A DNA stretch of 64,000 nt from Isoptericola peretonis (GTDB taxonomy: Bacteria > Actinomycetota > Actinomycetes > Actinomycetales > Cellulomonadaceae). Each line of letters begins with the position of its first letter. The stretch's first letter is position 1. Below, piece after piece: positions 8,748 to 16,944 of the stretch. Position numbers and translations under genes: made by a program. Under the pieces are notes generated by a model. It was not told where the DNA came from and searched no databases. It saw only the letters and a list, made by a program, of their open reading frames with translations. The stretch lies in assembly GCA_023241745.1 (NCBI GenBank), contig JALQCY010000006.1:1-64000 (forward strand), written 5' to 3'.

Positions 8748-9670
8748 GCGTGGGCCTCCTTCGTCGGGGCGGCGGGCGCCGGCACCACCATCGTGCCGTT
8801 GCCGCGGGTGGTGAAGACCTCCAGGAGCACGGAGTGCGGCTGCCGGCCGTCGATGACCGTGGCGCGCGGGACGCCCCCCTGCACGGCGCGCAGGCACGCC
8901 TCCATCTTGGGCACCATCCCCGAGGTGAGGCTCGGCAGCAGCTCCGCCAGGTCGGGCGCGGAGATCTCCTCGACGAGCGAGTCCTTGTCCGGCCAGGAGG
9001 TGTACAGCCCCTCGACGTCCGTCAGCACGATGAGCTTCTTCGCGCCGAGCGCGACCGCGAGCGCCGCGGCCGCCGTGTCGGCGTTGACGTTGAGCACCTG
9101 GGTGGGGTCGTCCACGTCGGGCGCGACCGTCGAGACCACCGGGATGCGGCCGGCGTCGAGGAGGTCCTGCACGGCCGCCGGGTGCACCTCGACGACGTCG
9201 CCCACCAGGCCGACGTCCACCGGTTCGCCGTCGACGACCGCGTGCCGGCGCACCGCGCCGAACAGGCCGCCGTCCTCCCCCGACAGGCCGACGGCGCGCG
9301 GGCCGTGCGCGTTGATCAGGCCCACGAGCTCCCGCGAGACCTGCCCGGTGAGCACCATGCGCACCACGTCCATCGCCTCCGGCGTGGTGACGCGCAGCCC
9401 GCCGCGGAACTCGCTGTGGATGTCGAGCCGCTCCAGCATCGCGTTGATCTGCGGGCCCCCGCCGTGCACGACGACGGGGTGCAGGCCCACCTGGCGCAGG
9501 AAGACCATGTCGTGCGCGAACGCGGCCTTGAGCCCGTCGTCCACCATGGCGTTGCCGCCGTACTTGACGACGACGAGCGCCCCGGCGAACTCCTGCAGCC
9601 ACGGCAGCGCCTCGAGGAGCACCTCCGCCTTCTGCTCGGGCAGCAGCCCGTTCACCACGTCGCTGCTCAC
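8744..9670 (-). CDS. argB: acetylglutamate kinase
   Basis: Phosphorylates N-acetylglutamate, normally the arginine-feedback-controlled step. The 308-residue amino-acid-kinase-fold protein has VVVKYGGNAM near the N-terminus, VVHGGGPQINAML, LNVNADTAAAALAVALGAKKLIVLTDVEG and the C-terminal KMEACLRAVQGGV. The long N-terminal helix (residues 1-25), which in arginine-sensitive kinases mediates hexamer formation, is present and suggests feedback inhibition. The GTG start overlaps the argJ stop (GTGA). Confidence 0.95.
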   Translation of the reverse strand: MSSDVVNGLLPEQKAEVLLEALPWLQEFAGALVVVKYGGNAMVDDGLKAAFAHDMVFLRQVGLHPVVVHGGGPQINAMLERLDIHSEFRGGLRVTTPEAMDVVRMVLTGQVSRELVGLINAHGPRAVGLSGEDGGLFGAVRRHAVVDGEPVDVGLVGDVVEVHPAAVQDLLDAGRIPVVSTVAPDVDDPTQVLNVNADTAAAALAVALGAKKLIVLTDVEGLYTSWPDKDSLVEEISAPDLAELLPSLTSGMVPKMEACLRAVQGGVPRATVIDGRQPHSVLLEVFTTRGNGTMVVPAPAAPTKEAHA

Positions 9671-10848
9671 GAGCTGTACGCGCTGTTCTCGTGGACGTAC
9701 GCGTGCGTGAGGTCGTTGGTCCACAGCGTGATCTCGGCGTCCCCGGCGTGCAGGTCGATCGTGATCGCGACGTCGCGCGACGCGGCCAGGTCGACCTTGT
9801 CGGGCGACTCGTGCGCCCCGCCGGCCTTGCACACCATGACGCCGTTGACGCTCACGTCGAGCTCCAGCGGGTCGAAGGGCGCGACGTCCTCGGGCACGGT
9901 GCCCACCTGCGACAGGATCCGGCCCCAGTTGGGGTCGTTGCCGAAGATGGCGGCCTTGACCAGGTTGGACCGGCTCACGGCCCGGGCGACGGCGAGCCCG
10001 GCCTCCTCGGTCGTCGCGTGCGTCACGGTGATCGCGATGTCGTGGGACGAGCCCTCGGCGTCGGCGACGAGCTGGCGGGCGAGGTCGGCGCAGACGGCGG
10101 TCACGGCCGCCGTGAGCTCGTCGGCACCGACGCCGGCGCCGGAGGCGCCGGACGCCATGAGCACGACGGTGTCGGACGTGGACATGCAGCCGTCCGAGTC
10201 CACCCGGTCGAAGGTGGTGCGCGTCGCGCTGCGCAGCGCGGCGTCGGCCGTCGCCGCGTCGACCGCGGCGTCGGTCGTGATGACGCAGAGCATGGTGGCC
10301 AGCGCCGGCGCGAGCATGCCCGCGCCCTTGGCCATGCCGCCCACGGTGACGGTGCCCGACGGTGTCTCGATGGTGCGCACGGCGGTCTTCGGCACGGAGT
10401 CCGTGGTCATGATCGCGGTGGCGGCGGCGAGCCCGCCCGCGTCGCCGGGGTCGAGCTCGTCCGCGGCGACGGGGATGCCCGCGAGCAGCTTCTCCGCCGC
10501 GAGGCGCACGCCGATGAGGCCGGTCGACGCCACGAGCACGTCGATCGCACCGATGCCGAGCACCTCGGCGACCTTCTCGGCGGTGGCGTGGGAGTCCTGG
10601 AAGCCGCCGGGACCTGTGCACACGTTCGCCGCGCCCGAGTTGAGCACGACCGCGCGGGCGACCCCGTCCTTGACGGCCTGACGCGACCACATCACCGGCG
10701 CGCCGACCACACGGTTGCTCGTGAAGACGGCGGCGGCGGTGTGCTGCGGGCCGTCGTTGACGACGAGGGCGAGGTCCGGGGTTCCGGAGGCCTTGAGGCC
10801 GGCCGTGACGCCCGCGGCCCGGAAGCCCTTCGCTGCGGTCACGCTCAT
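9667..10848 (-). CDS. argJ: glutamate N-acetyltransferase / ornithine acetyltransferase
   Basis: Recycles the acetyl group from acetylornithine to glutamate, and may also acetylate glutamate with acetyl-CoA. The 393-residue precursor has the autocleavage region KGAGMLAPALATMLC, where the Thr of ATML becomes the nucleophile after self-cleavage into alpha and beta chains. It also has LNSGAANVCTGPGG, VDSDGCMSTSDTV and NDPNWGR. Presence of argJ means the pathway is the cyclic one, consistent with no argE in the cluster. The ATG overlaps argC as ATGA. Confidence 0.95.
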   Translation of the reverse strand: MSVTAAKGFRAAGVTAGLKASGTPDLALVVNDGPQHTAAAVFTSNRVVGAPVMWSRQAVKDGVARAVVLNSGAANVCTGPGGFQDSHATAEKVAEVLGIGAIDVLVASTGLIGVRLAAEKLLAGIPVAADELDPGDAGGLAAATAIMTTDSVPKTAVRTIETPSGTVTVGGMAKGAGMLAPALATMLCVITTDAAVDAATADAALRSATRTTFDRVDSDGCMSTSDTVVLMASGASGAGVGADELTAAVTAVCADLARQLVADAEGSSHDIAITVTHATTEEAGLAVARAVSRSNLVKAAIFGNDPNWGRILSQVGTVPEDVAPFDPLELDVSVNGVMVCKAGGAHESPDKVDLAASRDVAITIDLHAGDAEITLWTNDLTHAYVHENSAYSS

Positions 10849-11915
10849 GGTGCGACTCCTTCGGTGACGAGGCCGGCCGTCTCCGGCAGGCCGAGGGCGA
10901 GGTTCATGGCCTGGACCGCCTGTCCGGCGGTGCCCTTGACCAGGTTGTCGATCGCGGTGACCGTCACGACCCGTCCTGCGGCGGCGTCGAGCGCGACCTG
11001 AACGAGGGCGGTGTTGGCGCCGAGGGTGGCGGCGGTCGTCGGCCACTGCCCCTCGGGCAGCAGCTCCACGAACGGCTCGCGGGCGTAGGCGTCGGCCCAG
11101 GCCGCGCGGACGTCGGCGGCCGTGGCGTCCTCACGGCCGGGCGCGAGTCGGGCGGTCACCGTGGCGAGGATGCCGCGCGACATCGGCACGAGGGTGGGCG
11201 TGAAGCTGATCGACACCGCGGGCGCGCCGGCGACGCGCAGGTTCTGCGCGATCTCCGGGATGTGCCGGTGGGCGCCGCCGACGGCGTAGGGCGCGGCGGA
11301 GCCGAGCCCTTCGGCGGCGAGCAGGTGCGGCTTGAGCGACCTCCCCGCCCCCGAGTAGCCGTTGGCGAGGACCGCGACCACGTCGGACGGGCTCACCAGA
11401 CCCGCGGCGACGCCCGGCTGCAGCCCGAGCGTGACGGCGGTGACGTTGCAGCCCGGCACGGCGATGCGTCGCGTGCCGGCCAGGTGGTCCCGCTGGCGGC
11501 TGCCGTCGGCGTGCACGAGCTCGGGCATCCCGTACGGCCACGTGCCCGCGTGCGGGGACCCGTAGAAGGCCTCCCAGTCGGCGGCGGAGACCAGCCGGTG
11601 GTCGGCGCCGAGGTCGAGCACCAGCACGTCGTCCGGCAGCTGCGCGGCGACCTCGCCGGACGCGCCGTGCGGCAGGCCGAGGACGACGACGTCGTGGCCC
11701 GCGAGCGCCTCGGGCGTGGTGGGCTGCAGCACGCGGTCGGCGAGCGAGCGCAGGTGCGGCTGGAGCTCGCCGAGCCGGGACCCGGCGTTGGAGTGTGCGG
11801 TGAGGGCGCCCACCTCGAGGTGCGGGTGGCGGGCCGCCAGCCGGAGGAACTCACCCCCGGCGTAGCCGGACGCGCCGGCGACGGCGACGCGGAGCTGCGG
11901 CTGGATGCTGACCAT
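10845..11915 (-). CDS. argC: N-acetyl-gamma-glutamyl-phosphate reductase
   Basis: NADPH-dependent reductase, the third step of arginine synthesis. The 356-residue protein has the nucleotide-binding AVAGASGYAGGEFLRL and the active-site cysteine in VPGCNVTAVTLGL, with HRHIPEIAQNL for catalysis. It is the first gene of the eight-gene arg operon. The ATG at 11915 is preferred over the in-frame GTG at 11924 because a TATAGT -10 box ends 7 nt before the ATG and there is no Shine-Dalgarno, which fits a leaderless mRNA beginning at or next to the ATG. Confidence 0.95.
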   Translation of the reverse strand: MVSIQPQLRVAVAGASGYAGGEFLRLAARHPHLEVGALTAHSNAGSRLGELQPHLRSLADRVLQPTTPEALAGHDVVVLGLPHGASGEVAAQLPDDVLVLDLGADHRLVSAADWEAFYGSPHAGTWPYGMPELVHADGSRQRDHLAGTRRIAVPGCNVTAVTLGLQPGVAAGLVSPSDVVAVLANGYSGAGRSLKPHLLAAEGLGSAAPYAVGGAHRHIPEIAQNLRVAGAPAVSISFTPTLVPMSRGILATVTARLAPGREDATAADVRAAWADAYAREPFVELLPEGQWPTTAATLGANTALVQVALDAAAGRVVTVTAIDNLVKGTAGQAVQAMNLALGLPETAGLVTEGVAP

Positions 11916-11941
11916 ATGCAGCACTATACATACGTATGCAA
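11916..11941 (-). promoter_or_regulatory. argC promoter with ArgR-like operator
   Basis: On the minus strand the segment TTGCATACGTATGTATAG holds a palindrome centred on CATACGTATG, followed by another TGCATA next to the start codon. These AT-rich TGCATA-like half-sites stand out in a very GC-rich region and resemble ARG boxes. The -10 hexamer TATAGT (11928-11923) lies inside the same segment, so bound ArgR would block RNA polymerase. No good -35 box was found. Confidence 0.65.
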
Positions 11942-11969
11942 CACCCGTCGTCGACGGGCCCCGGCCGTC

Positions 11970-12488
11970 TCAGTCCGTGAGCGGCAGGTACATCACATGC
12001 AGCCCCACGTACCCGTGGGCCGGGCTCCGGAACGACTCGGGGACCGTGCCGACGACCTCGAAGCCGAGCGACCGCCACAGCCGCACCGCGGCCACGTTCG
12101 ACTCGACCACGGCGTTGAACTGGATGCCTCGGAAGCCCTGCTCGCGGTGCCAGGCCACACCGTGCTCGCCGAGCGCCCGACCGACCCCGAGCCCACGCGC
12201 CGAGGGCGACACCATGAAGGACGCGGTGCCCACGTGGTCCCCGTGCCCCGGCCGGTTGGGGCCCATCTTCGCGGTGCCCAGCACCGTGCCGTCGGCGCCC
12301 TGCGCCACGACGGTCGCGCCGGGAGCGCGCTCCATCCAGATCTCGCGCGCCTCGTCGCTCGTGAGGTCGAGCGGGTACACGTACGTCTCGCCCTCGCGCA
12401 CCACGCCCTCGACGATGGGCCACAGGGCCGGCCAGTCGTCGTCGGTCGCGGGGCGGATCTCGAACGGGGTGCGGGTGTCTCGGGTCAC
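11970..12488 (-). CDS. GNAT family N-acetyltransferase
   Basis: A 172-residue acetyl-CoA-dependent acetyltransferase. The GNAT acetyl-CoA loop appears as ARGLGVGRAL (residues about 98-107), preceded by the TASFMVSPS strand and followed by GIQFNAVVESNVAAVRLWRSLGFE, the typical motif B region. The substrate is unknown; relatives are often annotated as phosphinothricin- or RimI-like without evidence. It starts at a GTG with TATGCT 6 nt upstream and no ribosome site, so it is probably leaderless. It ends 54 nt before argC in the same direction, so argC could be reached by read-through. Confidence 0.88.
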   Translation of the reverse strand: MTRDTRTPFEIRPATDDDWPALWPIVEGVVREGETYVYPLDLTSDEAREIWMERAPGATVVAQGADGTVLGTAKMGPNRPGHGDHVGTASFMVSPSARGLGVGRALGEHGVAWHREQGFRGIQFNAVVESNVAAVRLWRSLGFEVVGTVPESFRSPAHGYVGLHVMYLPLTD

Positions 12489-12511
12489 AGCGGAAGCATA
12501 GGGTCGGGCCC
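12489..12511. promoter_or_regulatory. 23-bp bidirectional promoter
   Basis: Only 23 bp separate two divergent GTG start codons. The minus-strand -10 TATGCT (12500-12495) ends 6 nt before the GNAT start. The plus-strand -10 TAGGGT (12499-12504) ends 7 nt before the methyltransferase start. The two hexamers share the TA at 12499-12500, so polymerase could bind in only one direction at a time. Neither gene has room for a 5' leader. Confidence 0.7.
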
Positions 12512-13138
12512 GTGACCTCCCTCTCCGCCCGCGACGACGTGGCCGCGGCGGTCGCCGCCGCCTACGACGCCCGCGCCGCGACCTACGACGAGAGCGCCAT
12601 GCACCGCGACCTCGCCGTCACGGTGGCCGGGTTCTGCGCGCTCGACGGCGTCCGCGACGTCCTGGACGTCGCCACCGGCACGGGTCTGGTCCTCCGGGCC
12701 CTGGCCTCCGCGGCCGGCCGGCCCCTGCGGCTGGCGGGGGTCGACCTCTCCCCCGACATGCTGACCGTGGCCCGCCGCGAGGCGCCCGACGCGACGCTGC
12801 TGCGGGCCGACGCCGCCGCCCTCCCGCTCGCCGACGGGTCGGCGGACCTCGTCACCTGCGTGACCGCGCTGCAGCTCATGCCGCGACCCGACGCGGTGCT
12901 GGCCGAGTGGGCCCGCGTGCTGCGACCCGGCGGCCGCGCCGTCACCGCGACGTTCACCGGGTTCGGTCGGCCCGCACGACCGCGCCGCGACTTCCCGGTG
13001 CGTCACGACCGGTTCGCCACGCCCGAGCTCCTGGCGGGCCTCGCCACGCGCGCGGGCCTGCGGCTGACCCGGCACGCCGCCTGGAGTCACCACGACGGCG
13101 ACGCGTTCCTGCTCGCCGAGCTGGAGGCGGACCGGTGA
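12512..13138 (+). CDS. class I SAM-dependent methyltransferase
   Basis: A 208-residue Rossmann-fold methyltransferase of the Methyltransf_11 type. Motif I is VLDVATGTGLV (around residues 51-61), the acidic end of strand 2 is GVDLSPDMLTVAR, and the post-II region has LRADAAALPLADGSADLVTC. The substrate cannot be inferred; similar proteins act on quinones or small metabolites. It appears leaderless, from the shared promoter upstream. Its TGA overlaps the next gene's GTG, so the two form a unit. Confidence 0.88.
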   Translation: MTSLSARDDVAAAVAAAYDARAATYDESAMHRDLAVTVAGFCALDGVRDVLDVATGTGLVLRALASAAGRPLRLAGVDLSPDMLTVARREAPDATLLRADAAALPLADGSADLVTCVTALQLMPRPDAVLAEWARVLRPGGRAVTATFTGFGRPARPRRDFPVRHDRFATPELLAGLATRAGLRLTRHAAWSHHDGDAFLLAELEADR

Positions 13139-13737
13139 CGCCGGCCGGCGTCGTCGAGCTCACGGACTGGCGGCGGCGCGTCGCGGAGCTGTACGCGGCG
13201 GTCCGCCACGAGGCGGACCCGGCCACAGGGCACGCGACGTGGCGGGCCGGCCGCGACGCGCTGTTCCGGACGCACCCGCAGAGCCCGCTCGCCGTCGACG
13301 ACCCGTTGCGCACCACCGGCCTGCCCTGCTGGCCGTACGACCCCGCGTTGCGGTTCGAGGTGCCGCTGCGCCCCGCCCCGCCGGCCACGCTGGAGCTCGA
13401 CACGGGCACGGACGGCACGACCACCATGGAGCGTGCCGGGGTCCTCGAGGTACCGGGCGTCGGCGCGCTCGACGCCTGGTGGCTGGCGCAGTACGGCGGC
13501 GGGCTCTTCGTGCCGCTGCGGGACGGCACGGCCGGGGCCGAGACGTACGGGGGCGGGCGCTACCTGCTCGACACCGCCAAGGGCGCCGACCTCGGCAGCC
13601 TCGACGGCCGCGTGGTCCTGGACCTCAACTTCGCGTACCACCCGTCCTGCCGGTACGACCCCGCGTGGACGTGTCCGCTGGCGCCCGCGGGCAACCGCGT
13701 GACCGTCCCGGTCCGCGCCGGGGAACGGCTGGCCTGA
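13135..13737 (+). CDS. DUF1684 family protein
   Basis: A 200-residue protein of unknown function. The central part (GTDGTTTMERAG, then FVPLRDGTAG, ETYGGGRYL, LDTAKGADLG) and the C-terminal LNFAYHPSCRYDPAWTCPL followed by AGNRVTVPVRAGE match the DUF1684 pattern, which usually ends in a segment like Cys-x-Tyr-Asn/Asp-Pro...CPLPPxxNxL. No signal peptide. The GTG overlaps the methyltransferase stop as GTGA, so it is co-translated with that enzyme. The conserved cysteines and histidine near the end could bind a metal; that is speculation. Confidence 0.82.
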   Translation: MTPAGVVELTDWRRRVAELYAAVRHEADPATGHATWRAGRDALFRTHPQSPLAVDDPLRTTGLPCWPYDPALRFEVPLRPAPPATLELDTGTDGTTTMERAGVLEVPGVGALDAWWLAQYGGGLFVPLRDGTAGAETYGGGRYLLDTAKGADLGSLDGRVVLDLNFAYHPSCRYDPAWTCPLAPAGNRVTVPVRAGERLA

Positions 13738-13796
13738 CCCCGGCGCGCGTCGCCTCGCACCCCTCGCACCCGGGCAGCGGTGCGTAGGCTCGGCCC

Positions 13797-14780
13797 ATGC
13801 GTGCAGTCGTGGCCCGCGCGGCGGGTGGACCCGAGGTCCTGGAGTATGTCGAACGCCCCGATCCCGAGCCCGCGGCCGGTGAGCTGCTCGTCCGCGTGGC
13901 CGCGGCGGGGGTCAACTTCATCGACACGTACCGGCGCGCCGGCGTGTACCCGATGGAGCACCCGCACGTCGTCGGGGTGGAGGGCGCCGGGACGGTCGAG
14001 GCGCTCGGGGACGGCGTCCGGGGGTTCGCGGTCGGCGACCGGGTGGCCTGGAACGAGGCGCCCGGGTCGTACGCCGAGCTCGCCGTCGTCCCGGCCTCGA
14101 ACGCCGTCCACGTGCCCGCCGGCCTCGACCTGGTCACCGCCGCGGCGCTGCCCCTGCAGGGCATGACCGCGCACTATCTCGTCGCGTCGACCTTCGAGGT
14201 CGGCCCGGGGCACGACGTCCTCCTCACCGCCGGGGCCGGCGGCGTCGGCCTGCTCGCGACCCAGCTCGCCGTCGCACGCGGAGGACGCGTCATCACGACC
14301 GTGTCGTCGGCCGAGAAGGCCGCGCTGTCGTCGGCCGCGGGCGCGGCGCACACGGTGGACTACGCCGCGATGGAGGACATGACGACCGAGCTCCCCGCCG
14401 TCGTGCGCGACCTCACCGACGGCAAGGGCGTGCACGTCGTCTACGACGGCGTGGGCCGCACCACCTTCGACGCCTCGCTCGCGTCGCTGCGCCCGCGCGG
14501 CACGCTGGTGCTCTTCGGCGGCGCGTCGGGCCAGGTGCCGCCGTTCGACCCGCAGCGCCTCAACTCCGGGGGCTCGCTCTACCTCACCCGCCCGACGCTG
14601 GCGCACTACACCCTCACCCGCGCCGAGCTCGAGTGGCGGGCCGCCGAGGTGCTCGGCGCCGCGGCCGCGGGCGACCTCGACGTGCGCGTCGGCGCGCGGT
14701 TGCCGCTGGCCCGCGCGGACGAGGCGCACCGGGCGCTCGAGAGCCGCGCGACCACCGGGAAGGTGCTGCTCGTCCCCTGA
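13797..14780 (+). CDS. zinc-independent quinone oxidoreductase (QOR-like)
   Basis: A 327-residue MDR-superfamily NADPH:quinone reductase. N-terminal GroES-like domain with GVNFIDTYRRAGVYP and HVVGVEGAGTVEALG; Rossmann domain with LLTAGAGGVGLLATQLA; C-terminal EAHRALESRATTGKVLLVP, a typical QOR ending. No zinc-binding cysteines, so it belongs to the zinc-free branch. The ATG has TAGGCT 6 nt upstream and no ribosome site, so it is probably leaderless. It is convergent with the VOC gene 15 nt downstream. Confidence 0.93.
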   Translation: MRAVVARAAGGPEVLEYVERPDPEPAAGELLVRVAAAGVNFIDTYRRAGVYPMEHPHVVGVEGAGTVEALGDGVRGFAVGDRVAWNEAPGSYAELAVVPASNAVHVPAGLDLVTAAALPLQGMTAHYLVASTFEVGPGHDVLLTAGAGGVGLLATQLAVARGGRVITTVSSAEKAALSSAAGAAHTVDYAAMEDMTTELPAVVRDLTDGKGVHVVYDGVGRTTFDASLASLRPRGTLVLFGGASGQVPPFDPQRLNSGGSLYLTRPTLAHYTLTRAELEWRAAEVLGAAAAGDLDVRVGARLPLARADEAHRALESRATTGKVLLVP

Positions 14781-14795
14781 CCTGTGCCGGCGCCG

Positions 14796-15233
14796 TCAGC
14801 CCGCGGCGGGGCTCGAGACGTGCCAGCGATGGCCATAGGGGTCCACGACCCAGGCGTTGCGCCAGCCCTCCTGGGGTCCGTCGTCGACGCCACGCTCGAG
14901 CCTCGCGCCCGAGCCGACCAGATGGGCGACGAACGCGTCGGCGTCCTCGACCTCGATCGCCAGGGACACCGACCAGCCACCGAGCGCGGTGGGGCTCAGC
15001 ACCTGCATCGGCTCCCACTCGTCGGCGAGGTAGACCGTCGCTCCCCCGATGCCGAGCTCGGCGTGCCCGACCACGCCGCCCTCCTCGATCCGGAAGCGCT
15101 CCTGCGCGCCGAACGCGCGGCGGTAGTAGTCGATCGCGTCCGCCGCGCCTCGTACGGCGAGGTACGGGACGACCGCGGCGGGGCTCGCGTCGCCGCGGCC
15201 GGGAGGGGTCGGTGCGGAGCCTGTCGTGTCCAT
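14796..15233 (-). CDS. VOC (glyoxalase/bleomycin-resistance) family protein
   Basis: A 145-residue PhnB-like VOC protein with two beta-alpha-beta-beta-beta modules: VVPYLAVRGAADAIDYYRRAFGA at the start and VSLAIEVEDADAFVAHLV in the second module, ending in VVDPYGHRWHVSS. The VDPxGHRW motif supplies one metal ligand in the PhnB group. The substrate is unknown. ATG at 15233 is preferred (AGGA 8 nt upstream) over an in-frame GTG 8 codons earlier. It is divergent from the Tam-like gene, with a large palindrome between them. Confidence 0.87.
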   Translation of the reverse strand: MDTTGSAPTPPGRGDASPAAVVPYLAVRGAADAIDYYRRAFGAQERFRIEEGGVVGHAELGIGGATVYLADEWEPMQVLSPTALGGWSVSLAIEVEDADAFVAHLVGSGARLERGVDDGPQEGWRNAWVVDPYGHRWHVSSPAAG

Positions 15234-15270
15234 CCCGACATCCTGGTGCCGCTTCACCGCACACGCTACT

Positions 15271-15301
15271 CTCTCGACATCAAGAAACTTGATATCGAGA
15301 G
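15271..15301. promoter_or_regulatory. 31-bp palindrome, likely operator
   Basis: Two 14-bp arms (15271-15284 and 15288-15301) with one mismatch flank a 3-bp centre: CTCTCGACATCAAG, AAA, CTTGATATCGAGAG. It lies between the divergent VOC and Tam-like genes. Its right arm contains the GAGAGG ribosome site of the Tam-like gene, and a TACTCT -10-like box (15267-15272) touches its left edge. The ATCAAG/CTTGAT arms resemble MarR-family operators, but no MarR gene is in the window. A transcript hairpin masking the ribosome site is another reading. Confidence 0.6.
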
Positions 15302-15310
15302 GAATTGTCC

Positions 15311-16102
15311 ATGGCCGACTGGTCCCCCACCGCCTACCTGCGCTACACCGACGAGAGGTCCCGCCCCTTCGGCGAGCTGGTCGCCCGGGTGGTGCGCGAC
15401 CCGTCGAGCATCGTGGACCTCGGCTCCGGGCCCGGGCACCTCACCCCCGTGCTGCGCGAGCGGTGGCCTGCCGCCTCCTTCGTCGGGCTCGACGCGTCGC
15501 CCGCGATGATCGAGCGTGCCCGGGAGGGCGACCCCCAGGGCCGGTACGAGCTCGCCGACGTGCGCGACCACGCCGCCGGCCGCGGCCCCGCGGCCGAGGC
15601 CGACCTGGTGATCAGCAACGCCACCCTCCAGTGGGTCCCCGGCCACCGCGACCTCCTCCCGGCGCTCGCCGCGACCGCCCGCCAGACGTTCGCCTTCTCC
15701 GTGCCGGGCAACCACGACGCCCCCAGCCACCGGACGCTGCGCGAGGTGGCGGGACGCGAGCCGTACGCTTCCGTCGTCGGGCACGTTGAACGACGTGCGG
15801 TGGCCGACCCCGCCGACTACCTCGAGATCCTGGCCGAGCCCGGCTGGTCGGTCGACGCCTGGGAGACCACGTACACGCACGTGCTCGACGGCGACGACCC
15901 GGTGCTCCGATGGATCTCGGCGACCGGCGCACAGCCGGTCCTGCACGCGCTCGACGACCACGACGCCGCGCACGGCACGGACCTGCGCGCACGCTTCGAC
16001 GCCGAGCTGGGTGCGGACCTGCGCGAGGCGTACCCGCGGCACCCGTGGGGCACCCCGCTGGCGTTCCGGCGGGTGTTCGTGGTCGCCACGCGGACAGCCT
16101 GA
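15311..16102 (+). CDS. trans-aconitate methyltransferase-like protein
   Basis: A 263-residue SAM-dependent methyltransferase of the Tam group. It opens with WSPTAYLRYTDERSRPFGEL, typical of Tam, followed by motif I IVDLGSGPGHLTPVL and GLDASPAMIERAR, then VISNATLQWVPGH, the Tam-specific core. The C-terminal HPWGTPLAFRRVFVVA fits. The expected reaction is methylation of trans-aconitate, which would otherwise inhibit aconitase. The ATG at 15311 is preferred over TTG at 15305; GAGAGG is 8 nt upstream of the ATG. Regulation through the palindrome at 15271-15301 is likely. Confidence 0.9.
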   Translation: MADWSPTAYLRYTDERSRPFGELVARVVRDPSSIVDLGSGPGHLTPVLRERWPAASFVGLDASPAMIERAREGDPQGRYELADVRDHAAGRGPAAEADLVISNATLQWVPGHRDLLPALAATARQTFAFSVPGNHDAPSHRTLREVAGREPYASVVGHVERRAVADPADYLEILAEPGWSVDAWETTYTHVLDGDDPVLRWISATGAQPVLHALDDHDAAHGTDLRARFDAELGADLREAYPRHPWGTPLAFRRVFVVATRTA

Positions 16103-16136
16103 CGACGGCGGGGCCGCCGGTCCGTAGTCTCTGTCC

Positions 16137-16922
16137 GTGACCGACACCACCCACCCGATCCGCATCGGGGTCCAGCTCCAGCCGCAGCACTCCGACTACG
16201 CGCAGATGCGCGACGCCGTCCTCCGCGCCGAGGATGCCGGCGTCGACGTGATCTTCAACTGGGACCACTTCTTCCCGCTCAGCGGCGACCCCGACGGCAA
16301 GCACTACGAGTGCTGGACCATGCTCGGCGCGTGGGCCGAGCAGACCGAGCGCGTGCAGATCGGCGCGCTCGTCACCTGCAACTCCTACCGCAACCCCGAT
16401 CTGCTCGCGGACATGGCCCGCACGGTCGACCACATCAGCGGCGGCCGCCTGATCCTCGGCATCGGTGCCGGCTGGTTCGCCAAGGACTACGAGGAGTTCG
16501 GCTACGAGTTCGGCACGGCGGGATCGCGCATCGCCGACCTGGGCGAGGCGCTGCCCCGCATCAAGGCGCGGCTCGCGGCCGGCAACCCCGCCCCGGCCCG
16601 GGAGATCCCGGTCCTGATCGGCGGCGGGGGCGAGAAGAAGACGCTGCGCCTGGTCGCCGAGCACGCCGACGTGTGGCACTCCTTCGGCGACGTCGACACG
16701 CTGACCCGCAAGTCCGCGATCCTCGACGAGCACGGCGCAGCGGTCGGGCGCGACACCGGCACGCTCGTGGAGCGGTCCGTCGGGGTGGGAGCCCCGCCCG
16801 AGGAGGTCGGACAGAAGCTGCTCGACGCCGGCGCCACCCTGTTCACGATCGGCACCAGCGGGCCCGACTACGACCTGTCGCTCGTGGAGCAGTGGGTGCG
16901 CTGGCGCGACGAGCGTCGCTGA
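16137..16922 (+). CDS. LLM-class F420-dependent oxidoreductase
   Basis: A 261-residue luciferase-like TIM-barrel enzyme. It begins RIGVQLQPQHSDYAQMRDAV, contains VDVIFNWDHFFPLSGDP, then GALVTCNSYRNPDLLADMA and ISGGRLILGIGAGW, the standard LLM/F420 barrel pattern, and ends with a barrel-closing TLFTIGTSGPDYDL. Cofactor F420 is assumed from family membership in actinobacteria; FMN is possible. The substrate is unknown. The GTG start has TAGTCT 6 nt upstream and no ribosome site, so it is probably leaderless. It is convergent with the SDR gene. Confidence 0.9.
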   Translation: MTDTTHPIRIGVQLQPQHSDYAQMRDAVLRAEDAGVDVIFNWDHFFPLSGDPDGKHYECWTMLGAWAEQTERVQIGALVTCNSYRNPDLLADMARTVDHISGGRLILGIGAGWFAKDYEEFGYEFGTAGSRIADLGEALPRIKARLAAGNPAPAREIPVLIGGGGEKKTLRLVAEHADVWHSFGDVDTLTRKSAILDEHGAAVGRDTGTLVERSVGVGAPPEEVGQKLLDAGATLFTIGTSGPDYDLSLVEQWVRWRDERR

Positions 16923-16944
16923 CCCACGCGGGCGAGGCGCCGGC

